Shown: positions 57,192 through 64,000 of the stretch, in pieces
Position numbering within the stretch: the stretch's first letter is position 1
Layout of the letters: each line of letters begins with the position of its first letter
Assembly: GCF_016056305.1 (NCBI RefSeq)
Contig: NZ_JAECZC010000021.1
Span: forward strand, 1-64,000
DNA: 64,000 nt
Direction: 5' to 3'
Source: Amazonocrinis nigriterrae CENA67
Lineage (GTDB): Bacteria; Cyanobacteriota; Cyanobacteriia; Cyanobacteriales; Nostocaceae
Translations under genes and position numbers: made by a program
Notes under the pieces: model-generated
What the model was told of the DNA's origin: nothing
Seen by the model: only the letters and a program-made list of their open reading frames with translations
Databases searched by the model: none

Positions 57192-57449
57192 ATGGATGTA
57201 CCACAACAACCATCAACACAATTTTTAACCTTAGAAGAATCCGCAAAAGTAGATGCGGCTTTGTTGTCTTCCCCAGAAAAATTTTTAGCAAGATTGACTA
57301 TTTCATCACTGAAACTCTTGAAACATATTGCCCAAGAGTACAATGTTGCTATTGAAGATTTGACAACCCAGCAAGTGATTGCCTGGTTTGAAAAAGATGC
57401 CAAGATTAAGCGAGAACAGGGAATTGAAGCTTCATTTCTCAAGTGGTGA
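57192..57449 (+). CDS. Conserved hypothetical protein (85 aa)
   Basis: A soluble helical 85-residue protein seen in cyanobacteria without a known function: LTLEESAKVDAALLSSPEKFLARLTISSLKLLKHIAQEYNVAIEDLTTQQVIAWFEKDAKIKREQG. The pattern of a helix, a SLKLLKxIA segment and an EDLTxxQVIxWFE segment resembles small DNA- or protein-binding helical bundles, but no specific fold can be claimed. It begins at ATG 57,192. Confidence 0.65.
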   Translation: MDVPQQPSTQFLTLEESAKVDAALLSSPEKFLARLTISSLKLLKHIAQEYNVAIEDLTTQQVIAWFEKDAKIKREQGIEASFLKW

Positions 57450-57643
57450 AATTGTAGGCGATCGCACATAAGATTTAACAGAAAATATTAATCGGTAACC
57501 CAGCTTAATAAAAATTAACTATCATGAATAAGTCTTAAAATTTGCTTGATTTCTCAATTTATATATATGAAGTAAGCAAGTTTTTTCATTTTGATTATTC
57601 CTTTAAGTAGCGCTTTCATAAGTGAAATGAATTACTATTAATT

Positions 57644-58249
57644 ATGAGTGGCAGGCGATTTTTTATAGGTCAAACGATTGCTACATGTGGATTAGTAGGT
57701 TTATCTCTAGTTAGTTGTAGAGAAGTTAAAAATGGCAACACCCTAATCAGTCCGACTAAGAGTAGTCAATCAAAACAGGAGGTGAAAACCATGAAATTAG
57801 AAAGCACTGCCTTTGATGCGAATGGTTTAATTCCTGCAAAATATACCTGTGATGGAGCAGATATTTCCCCACCTCTTATCTGGGATGAAGTCCCCAAAGG
57901 AACACAAAGCATAGTATTAATTGTTGATGACCCTGATGCACCTGGAGGAACATTCGTTCATTGGGTCGTTTACGATATTCCAGCTACAATTCGTCAGTTA
58001 CCAGAAAAAATTGCGGCTGTTAAGCCTTTACCTGATGGTGGAGTGCAGGGAAAAAATGATTTTGGCAAGTTAGGTTATGGTGGCCCTTGTCCACCTAGTG
58101 GTATCCATCGCTACTTTTTCAAAATTTATGCACTAGATCAAGAGTTAAGTTTGCCAGCAGGTGCTACGAAAAACCAAATATTAACAGCAATAGAAAGTCA
58201 TATTTTGGCGAAAGCAGATTTAATCGGACGCTATAAACGTCAACGTTAA
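57644..58249 (+). CDS. YbhB/YbcL (PEBP) family lipoprotein
   Basis: A 201-residue phosphatidylethanolamine-binding/Raf-kinase-inhibitor-like protein. It has the family signature DDPDAPGGTFVHWVVYDIPATIRQLPE and the YGGPCPPSGIHRYFFKIYALD ligand pocket. The N-terminus starts SGRRFFIGQTIATCGLVGLSLVSC: a twin-arginine and hydrophobic stretch followed by a lipobox-like LVSC, so it is probably an exported lipoprotein with the domain starting near residue 50. A second Met at 50 may be a cytoplasmic start. A good terminator follows. Confidence 0.85.
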   Translation: MSGRRFFIGQTIATCGLVGLSLVSCREVKNGNTLISPTKSSQSKQEVKTMKLESTAFDANGLIPAKYTCDGADISPPLIWDEVPKGTQSIVLIVDDPDAPGGTFVHWVVYDIPATIRQLPEKIAAVKPLPDGGVQGKNDFGKLGYGGPCPPSGIHRYFFKIYALDQELSLPAGATKNQILTAIESHILAKADLIGRYKRQR

Positions 58250-58255
58250 ATTACA

Positions 58256-58281
58256 AAAAGCACCTTGAAAAAGGTGCTTTT
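58256..58281. terminator. Bidirectional terminator
   Basis: AAAAGCACCTT (58,256-58,266) and AAGGTGCTTTT (58,271-58,281) form a perfect 11 bp stem with a GAAA loop. The stem itself ends with T/A runs. It lies between convergent genes and suits both. Confidence 0.88.
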
Positions 58282-58329
58282 AAAATTCCTATTATTTAGT
58301 TTTACAAAAAATATCTTAAGTATGCTTTC

Positions 58330-58962
58330 TTAACTAATGTGACTGCTAGTGCGAGGACTGCGAACTCCAGCAATAGCTCCCATAAGTGATGCAGCCAAAC
58401 CCAGCAAAGAACCAAATACGAACCACCACAAAGCTCTTGAGGTTGCAGTAGCAATATCACGAGCTTGTTCAGCAGTTAGATTTGGTACATTTTTTGGTAA
58501 TGCCGTACCTGGTTGTTGCACTTGATTGATGACTTCTCCAGCGTTAGAAGCAGCAATACCAAACGCCCCTGATACTCCACTTGCCAATAGCCAAGAGCTA
58601 AGCGCTAAAGTAGTAGCCCAAAAAATAGCACCGTTAAGTAAGGCGGTATTCCGATTCATTGGCCCACAAGCACGGCTGGTTATCCAGCCACCAATGAATA
58701 GGGAAATCAACAAGGCTATGGTTGACCAAAGCCCCACATTACCTGCAACATTGGGTGCAATTGTTCTGGGCGCTCCTGAGTTTGCAACACTACCTGCTCC
58801 AATTGCCCCAAACAAAGAACTCAGAATTAATTGAGTAGCCAAAGCAACCAATACACCCGAAATTATAGGGCCCCAGCGAACACGGTCATGGTATTCAACT
58901 ACTCTACTTGCTACTGCCGGATCAGTAATAACTTCATCACCTACACGATTTACGTATGACAT
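58330..58962 (-). CDS. Multi-pass membrane protein, unknown function
   Basis: A 210-residue hydrophobic protein with four likely membrane helices: WGPIISGVLVALATQLILSSLFGAI, LWSTIALLISLFIGGWITSR, NGAIFWATTLALSSWLLASG and RALWWFVFGSLLGLAASLMGAI. A short soluble loop (about 140-170) contains several prolines. Similar proteins occur widely in bacteria next to stress genes, with no assigned function. A Gly-rich TM1 and conserved ITSRAxGP motif are notable. Confidence 0.75.
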   Translation of the reverse strand: MSYVNRVGDEVITDPAVASRVVEYHDRVRWGPIISGVLVALATQLILSSLFGAIGAGSVANSGAPRTIAPNVAGNVGLWSTIALLISLFIGGWITSRACGPMNRNTALLNGAIFWATTLALSSWLLASGVSGAFGIAASNAGEVINQVQQPGTALPKNVPNLTAEQARDIATATSRALWWFVFGSLLGLAASLMGAIAGVRSPRTSSHIS

Positions 58963-59448
58963 AGCTTATTCGCTCCACTGCTCTGCTTTAGCAAAGTTTT
59001 TGATTCAGATATATTCATGCTTATCTTTACTGATTAAATTGTGAAATTTCTATTTTTATATCTATCAGCAGAAAGATATATTTCCTCTATCTTTGGTAGG
59101 AAAATTATAGACTTTTACAAAAAGTAATTTATCTTGATTGTTAATGATTTTCTAACTTTTATCAATAGTTTATTTTATGGATAAATTCAAGTATATATAT
59201 CGTTAATATAGATTTATTTAACGTAGAATTAATAAAGTCTAGATTAGAGATGGGATAAAAATATTTATTGTTTTTCAACAAAAACTTAGTATTGGTATAT
59301 AATTTTTCTATTTAAATGAAAATTTAATAAGTACAATACTGAAGTAATATTAATTATTTTCCTAATAGGGATAAGAGGTGATTTTAACTAAACTATTACC
59401 TATTATCCCTATCAAAAGACTATAAACTAAGTCATGATAATGAAAAAA
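58963..59448. other. AT-rich intergenic gap
   Basis: About 490 bases, very AT-rich, between two minus-strand genes. ATAGGGATAAGAGG and CCTATTATCCCTAT near 59,367-59,411 form an imperfect inverted repeat able to fold just after the YbjQ gene. Nothing else is recognised. Confidence 0.4.
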
Positions 59449-59775
59449 TTAACGCATTTTTACAGCAGTACCTGTGGCGGTAATTAACAACAAAACTCCT
59501 GACTGGTCAACATTGATTGTACCCGTATCAATTTCTATGCCAATCACAGCGTTTGCTCCTAAACGCTGCGCTCGTTGTTCTAACTCTGCTATTGCTTTGC
59601 GCTGACCCTGCTCAAATAGACGCTCGTAGCTGCCGGTGCGTCCACCAATCACATCGCGAATACTGGCTAAAAAATCCCGCAGGAAGTTGCTACCATAAAC
59701 GACTTCTGCCGTCACAATACCTAGATATGACTCAATAACTGCTCCTTGAATTACATCAGTTGTAGTTAAAATCAT
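59449..59775 (-). CDS. YbjQ family (UPF0145) protein
   Basis: A 108-residue protein of the YbjQ family, which has a pentameric dodecin-like structure; function is unproven. The signature is visible: YLGIVTAEVVYGSNFLRDFLASIRDVIGGRTGSYERLFEQGQRKAIAELEQRAQRLGANAVIGIEIDTGTI. The length is typical. Confidence 0.94.
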   Translation of the reverse strand: MILTTTDVIQGAVIESYLGIVTAEVVYGSNFLRDFLASIRDVIGGRTGSYERLFEQGQRKAIAELEQRAQRLGANAVIGIEIDTGTINVDQSGVLLLITATGTAVKMR

Positions 59776-60563
59776 AAATTAGCCTCGCAAATAGTACATG
59801 AACTGACATCTCATATAAAAATAGCGAATAGGAAGTAGGTAACAATAATTTTTATCCTGTATTGTAAATAACGTTCATGGGTGTCTCTGATGAAGGTATT
59901 TATAACTATGCCTTAACGATTAACAGATATGATAAACAAAGTATATACTCTAGTTTTTATACCTCAATCAAGCCTGAGTTAGTAGGCTTTGTTCATAGAG
60001 CCAGTCTTTTCGTTTGGCGTGAGGTACAAACAGACTTAATAAACATTTTCTAAGAGTATTTTAGATTTAGCTAGTAAATGCACTCTAGCTTGAGACATTT
60101 TCTTGGGTAAAACACAGTGTATAGCAGCTTGTTCAGGAACATTTTGCATTTGGATGCATCTTATCTAGATAATTACCTGAACACAATGAACGATTTTAGA
60201 TAAAAAATGTGAAAATTAGATACATAGATCACGGTTGATTAAATCCATGATTATAAGTAATTGATATTGCACACTTAGTATTAAAAGTTCACCTTTTGTC
60301 TATTTAGGTCAGAAAATGTAAAAACTACTGAGGTCGAAAGATATTTTTTTCTCAATTATAGATTAATCTGCGGGGTATACTTAATAATTTATACTGATGA
60401 ATCTAAAACTTAGTAAAAAATTTAGCCTTTTGTAGTATATTTAAGTATCAAAATTGAGATTTATTAATATTTTATAAACCTGCATAAATACAGTTTTCAA
60501 AAATCAAGATTTTTGTTTTAATGTACAAGAAAAAAACTGCTCTAAAATTTCAGGAATTATACT
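59776..60563. other. Long AT-rich intergenic region
   Basis: About 790 bases between divergent genes. An 8 bp inverted repeat TGTTCAGG/CCTGAACA (about 60,131-60,182) encloses roughly 40 bases. No ORF with coding character, tRNA or repeat was found. The length leaves room for an sRNA. Confidence 0.4.
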
Positions 60564-61244
60564 GTGTACAAACGCATTTCATTCATAGCTAGTGTACTGT
60601 TATTAGGGTGCTGTACTGTTACCATCCCCTCAGTAGCTCAGGCTCAGGTACTAGTCTCGCAAGCCAAAAACTCTCAGTTAAAGGAAACCTTAGAGGAAGG
60701 ACGGAGGCTGGTGGATGCTGGCGACTATAATGGGGCGATCGCTGTCTATCAACGAGCCGCTTCCCTAGACCCCAAAAATGCCAAAATTCATTCTGGCATA
60801 GGCTACTTATACGCTCAACAAGGAAATTACCAGTCGGCGCTAGCCTCATATCGTCGTGCTATTGCGATCGACCCCAATAACAGTGATTTTTACTATGCTG
60901 TGGGTTATATCAAAGGTAATTTAGGTGATACTGCTGGAGCCAAAGAAGCTTACCGTAAAGCCATACAACTCAACCGCAACCATGTTAATGCTTATATAGG
61001 ATTGGGTGTCACTCAAGCTCGCTTGGGAGATTATGAAGCAGCCATGTGGGCATACGATCAAGCAATTAGCCTTAACAAGAACAATGCCCAAACTTATGAG
61101 TTTATGGCTTCTATGTATAAACAGCGACGCCAAATCAAACAAGCAAATACTGTGCTGCAAAAAGCTCGTCTCTTATACCAAAAACAGAATGACATGGATG
61201 GAGTAGCCAGGGTAGATGCCATGTTACGAGAGTTAGGGGGATGA
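60564..61244 (+). CDS. Secreted TPR-repeat protein
   Basis: A 226-residue protein with a signal peptide or signal anchor (ISFIASVLLLGCCTVTIPSVAQA, about 5-27; a Cys-Cys pair could be a lipobox). It is followed by at least four TPR units (about 37-180), each with A-x-x-x-Y/W-x-x-A-I-x-x-D/N-P/K spacing, for example YNGAIAVYQRAASLDPKN, YQSALASYRRAIAIDPNN and YEAAMWAYDQAISLNKNN. TPR solenoids mediate protein-protein contacts; here it would be periplasmic. GTG 60,564 is the probable start. Confidence 0.85.
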   Translation: MYKRISFIASVLLLGCCTVTIPSVAQAQVLVSQAKNSQLKETLEEGRRLVDAGDYNGAIAVYQRAASLDPKNAKIHSGIGYLYAQQGNYQSALASYRRAIAIDPNNSDFYYAVGYIKGNLGDTAGAKEAYRKAIQLNRNHVNAYIGLGVTQARLGDYEAAMWAYDQAISLNKNNAQTYEFMASMYKQRRQIKQANTVLQKARLLYQKQNDMDGVARVDAMLRELGG

Positions 61245-61570
61245 AATCAGTATAATCGATAGGCTGTTAGTTGATAGCTATCAATGACGGAATTAAGCTC
61301 AAGAACAACAAGCAGCCAGAGTCATACCTAAAGTTATGCAGTGGCTAGAGCAACCTTGATGTATGCTGTGACTGAATAATGAAGGGTTAGGAAAGACCTG
61401 AGCATCAGTAAGGTCTGAATAAGGTTTTTGCAAATATGGGTTAGCTTCAATCCCTTCGAGAAGATCCAATCTCGGAAAAAGTTAAATTTTTCATGGAAAA
61501 CTCCCACAAACAGGTTTTGGTTTCTAAAGCTTAAATTGACAGCGTACAGTCCAAATTCTGAGTCAAAATC

Positions 61571-61600
61571 GGGTGCGTTAAAGCAGCACGTAACGCACCC
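61571..61600. repeat. GGTGCGTTA...TAACGCACC palindrome
   Basis: GGGTGCGTTAAAGCAGCACGTAACGCACCC, a palindromic intergenic repeat of the type also seen at 3,838-3,956 and 11,419-11,449. Confidence 0.65.
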
Positions 61601-61719
61601 TAAAATTTAAGGTTTACTTAATATTAAAGAACGAACTGCCAAGCACGCCAAGTACGCCAAGAAAGAGAAAGGTATAGCTGGGGACTGAGTAAAAAGTCTT
61701 TGTCTTGAAAAGTTCAGAT

Positions 61720-61790
61720 TGGCGGAAGCCGCCGCTCCGACGCCAGTTGCTTTCCGACGCAAGCGCGATTGTTCGCACTGGCTCGACTTT
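61720..61790. repeat. GCGGAAGCCGCC-type repeat
   Basis: GGCGGAAGCCGCC followed by GACGCCAGTTGCTTTCCGACG; the first part also occurs inside MITE copy 3 (23,631-23,645). Part of the palindrome-rich repeat mixture typical of this genome. Confidence 0.55.
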
Positions 61791-61851
61791 TCGCTTTGTG
61801 TCTAGGTTTTATCGAAACAATCAGATCTAATACCAATTCCAAAAAGATTTG

Positions 61852-61897
61852 CAACACATGAATCGGCTGTAGGGGCGTACAGCCGATTCATGTGTTG
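61852..61897. terminator. 20 bp perfect hairpin before nadE end
   Basis: CAACACATGAATCGGCTGTA (61,852-61,871) and TACAGCCGATTCATGTGTTG (61,878-61,897) form a perfect 20 bp stem with a GGGGCG loop. In the minus direction CAAATCTTTTTGG follows it, so it probably ends nadE transcription. It may also be a mobile palindromic repeat. Confidence 0.7.
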
Positions 61898-61928
61898 TAA
61901 ATATTTTTGGACTGACAACTGACTATTT

Positions 61929-63644
61929 TTATGGAACGAAGGTAGGGGTAGGGACGTTGGCGGTTTGATAGGCATTTTTGATACCAACCCACTTACTAGC
62001 GATTGGCATTCGCCAACCAGTACCAAAAGCGCGATCGGTAATTTTTAATCCGGGGGGTGCTTGTCGCCGCTTAAATTCAGCACGGGCTACCATTTGGATA
62101 ACTCGGTTGACAATTGCTGCGTCGTGACCTGCATCGACTATTTGGGCGGCTGATTGGTGGTCGTGAATCAGGCGTTGCAAGATATCGTCTAAAACTTCGT
62201 AGGGTGGTAGAGAATCTTGGTCAACTTGACCTGGTTTGAGTTCAGCGCTGGGTGCTTTGGTGAGGATATTTTGCGGGATGATTTCACCATTGCGATTTAA
62301 CCAATGGCAAAGTGCATAAACACGGGTTTTGGGAACATCGGCAATTACTGCTAAACCCCCATTCATATCACCATAGAGGGTACAGTAACCCACTGCTATT
62401 TCTGACTTGTTGCCAGTAGATAACAAAAGATAGCCGAATTTGTTAGCGATCGCCATTAATAAGTTACCGCGAATTCGCGACTGAATATTCTCTTCAGCGA
62501 TGCCAAACTCTGTTCCTGAAAATAACTCGGCTAAGGAGTTATCAAAACCATCCATTAACTCGCCTATGGGTAAAATATCAATTTTAATCCCCAAATTTTC
62601 GCCTAATGCTACAGCATCGCTAACAGAATGTTCTGAACTGTAAGGGGAAGGCATGAGGACACCGAGGACATTTTCTTTACCGAGTGCAGCAGCAGCGATC
62701 GCAGCTACTAGTGCAGAATCAATTCCTCCACTTAAACCTAGCACTACTTTATCAAAGCGGCACTTGCGGGCATAATCTTTTACTCCCAAAACCAAAGCCT
62801 GCCAAATTTCTTCTTCTTCTGATTCATACTCAGGTGCTATGGAATTTAATTGCAAATCCCGCTGCACTTCGTCAAATTCAACTAACACCAAATCGCTTTC
62901 AAAACCAAGGGCACGACAGATAATTTCACCTTGATGATTTAAGCCAAAACTACGACCATCAAAAATTAAGTCATCATTTCCCCCTACCTGATTTGCATAA
63001 ATCACAGGTTTTTGAAAACGCACAGCACTGTGCTTGAGCATTGCTTCTCTAAAGCGCTGCTTGCCTACACTGTAAGGTGAGGCAGACAAATTAACAATTA
63101 AATCCACGCCTAAAATTGCCAAGTCAGCAATAGGATTTACTGCATAACTACGTTTCCCCCAAAACTCCTCATCGTTCCATAAATCTTCGCAAATAGTTAC
63201 GCCAATCTCGATATTGTCTAAAGTGAAATAATTAGCTTGTAAACCTGGTTCAAAATAGCGGTTTTCGTCAAAGACATCATAAGTAGGCAAAAGACGCTTA
63301 TGAAAAACTTGCTTAATTTTGCCTGATTCTAATAAAGCTATACTGTTAAATAAAGTTTTACCACCAGTAATATGTGCTTTAGTATTCTCTTCAACAATTC
63401 CTACTAATACAGCCAATGTTGGTGGTAAATCTCTCGCCAATTCTTGTAAAGTAACACCCATTGCTTCCACAAAAGTAGGATTTAGTAACAAATCTCTCGG
63501 TGGATAACCACATAAAGAAAGTTCTGGAGTTAACAATAAACGCGCACCTTCGGCTGCTGCTTGATGTGCTATTTCCAAAATTTTTTGGGTGTTTCCTGGT
63601 AAGTCACCAATTGTCGGATTAAGTTGAGCGATCGCGATTTTCAT
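61929..63644 (-). CDS. nadE: Glutamine-dependent NAD+ synthetase
   Basis: The last step of NAD synthesis (571 aa): deamido-NAD to NAD with ammonia from glutamine. The N-terminal nitrilase-type glutaminase domain has Glu in TPELSLCGYPPRDLL, Lys in HKRLLPTYDVFDE and Cys in TICEDLWND. The C-terminal synthetase domain has the PP-loop LGLSGGIDSALVAAIA (about residues 303-318), STGNKSEIAVGYCTLYGDMNGG and APSAELKPGQVDQDSLPPYEVLD. All are intact. It lies downstream of a NUDIX/NrtR-type gene, which fits NAD metabolism. Confidence 0.98.
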   Translation of the reverse strand: MKIAIAQLNPTIGDLPGNTQKILEIAHQAAAEGARLLLTPELSLCGYPPRDLLLNPTFVEAMGVTLQELARDLPPTLAVLVGIVEENTKAHITGGKTLFNSIALLESGKIKQVFHKRLLPTYDVFDENRYFEPGLQANYFTLDNIEIGVTICEDLWNDEEFWGKRSYAVNPIADLAILGVDLIVNLSASPYSVGKQRFREAMLKHSAVRFQKPVIYANQVGGNDDLIFDGRSFGLNHQGEIICRALGFESDLVLVEFDEVQRDLQLNSIAPEYESEEEEIWQALVLGVKDYARKCRFDKVVLGLSGGIDSALVAAIAAAALGKENVLGVLMPSPYSSEHSVSDAVALGENLGIKIDILPIGELMDGFDNSLAELFSGTEFGIAEENIQSRIRGNLLMAIANKFGYLLLSTGNKSEIAVGYCTLYGDMNGGLAVIADVPKTRVYALCHWLNRNGEIIPQNILTKAPSAELKPGQVDQDSLPPYEVLDDILQRLIHDHQSAAQIVDAGHDAAIVNRVIQMVARAEFKRRQAPPGLKITDRAFGTGWRMPIASKWVGIKNAYQTANVPTPTFVP

Positions 63645-63652
63645 TGTATTTT

Positions 63653-63702
63653 TCAGTTGTCAGTTGTCAGTGTCAGTTGTCAGTTGTCAGTTGTCAGTTG
63701 TA
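63653..63702. repeat. TCAGTTGTCAGT tandem repeat
   Basis: About six units of TCAGTTG in the spacer between nadE and the upstream NUDIX gene, the same repeat family as at 8,962, 9,817, 15,390, 34,493 and 52,477. Confidence 0.85.
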
Positions 63703-63728
63703 ATTCTTAACAAAGACTTTTGACTTTT

Positions 63729-64000
63729 TTAAATAAATACTAAAGGTTTGTCTTTAAGGGGGGCGAAAGCTTCAGCGTCAAACTTATATAAACTAGCCGG
63801 ACGACCAGCACCGCGTGATACCTTTATTCCGGTATCGCATAAAAAACCTAATTTGAGTAGACGCGCTCGAAAATTAGAATAATCGGCAAAGTTTTCCCCT
63901 AAAACTGTAGTGTATAACTGATATAAATCATTCAATGTAAATGTTTCTGGCAAGACTTCAAAAGCCACGGGGCTATATTCCAATTTATTTCGCAAACGCC
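63729..64000 (-). CDS. NUDIX hydrolase/NrtR-type protein, C-terminal part (cut by right edge)
   Basis: The frame is open to the right edge; 90 residues are visible (RLRNKLEYSPVAFEVLPETF, then TLNDLYQLYTTVLGENFADYSNFRARLLKLGFLCDTG and GAGRPASLYKFDAEAF). This is the winged-helix C-terminal domain of the NrtR/NUDIX fusion family, which regulates NAD metabolism or hydrolyses ADP-ribose-type compounds. The NUDIX box is beyond the edge. The adjacent nadE in the same direction supports the NAD link. Internal Met/TTG codons near 63,995 are not real starts. Confidence 0.85.
   Translation of the reverse strand, partial: RLRNKLEYSPVAFEVLPETFTLNDLYQLYTTVLGENFADYSNFRARLLKLGFLCDTGIKVSRGAGRPASLYKFDAEAFAPLKDKPLVFI

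Overview
The window is a piece of a filamentous, very probably heterocyst-forming cyanobacterial chromosome (Nostocales; Nostoc/Anabaena/Calothrix-like). The evidence is the many HIP1 octamers (GCGATCGC), a split RNA polymerase beta' subunit (rpoC1 plus rpoC2), the order rpsT-tatD-rpoB-rpoC1-rpoC2, a sufR/sufBCDS divergon, eukaryotic-type Ser/Thr kinases, several Uma2 (DUF820) genes, and intergenic gaps full of short tandem repeats of the TCAGTTGTCAGT, GTAATTCGTAATTC, CAAAGGACAAAGGA and CCCCATTCCCCAATTC types. Base composition is AT-rich. No rRNA, tRNA, CRISPR array or complete insertion sequence was found.

Layout. 1-1,320: edge of an insertion sequence whose transposase needs a -1 frameshift, an intact Uma2 gene and the tail of a second, duplicated one. 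1.5-11.7 kb: recQ, an SDR dehydrogenase, two related tiny membrane-protein genes, an acyl-ACP synthetase, a YlqD-like protein and the pyruvate dehydrogenase E2 gene. 11.9-15.4 kb: Uma2, then a glutathione-dependent formaldehyde detoxification pair (S-formylglutathione hydrolase and class III alcohol dehydrogenase) separated by a DUF29 gene. 15.6-20.9 kb: avtA-like aminotransferase, rimM, a small membrane-anchored kinase-like protein, an alpha/beta hydrolase and another Uma2. 21-30 kb: accessory and surface functions: an SLH protein with a Cys/Gly-rich tail, two miniature inverted-repeat elements with target duplications, a kinase with a YARHG domain, an apparent relic of a lasso-peptide B2 gene, a secreted HET-C-like/VWA protein with a PEP-CTERM-like tail, and a GIY-YIG protein. 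30.4-42.1 kb: the rpoC2-rpoC1-rpoB, tatD, rpsT block, all on the minus strand. 42.8-49.7 kb: hisD, a universal stress protein, a SRPBCC protein, hslO, a large helical-repeat membrane protein and a 2OG-Fe(II) oxygenase. 49.9-57.1 kb: Uma2 and a PD-(D/E)XK-like gene, then sufS-sufD-sufC-sufB (minus) diverging from sufR (plus), with two CAAC-N6-GTTG SufR operator sites between them. 57.2-64 kb: small hypothetical genes, a YbhB/PEBP lipoprotein, a YbjQ protein, a TPR protein, nadE and the C-terminal part of a NUDIX/NrtR-type gene cut by the right edge.

Most genes are ordinary housekeeping genes. The unusual content is in the repeats and relics: a MITE-like family with 12-15 bp terminal inverted repeats and exact 7 bp target duplications for two of three copies; intergenic-type repeats inserted in frame in rpoC2 and apparently in rimM; long perfect hairpins built from repeats in both rpoB-rpoC1 and rpoC1-rpoC2 spacers; a transposase with an in-phase A_AAA_AAC slippery heptamer; and a truncated lasso B2-like ORF. 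No complete new multi-gene system is evident.
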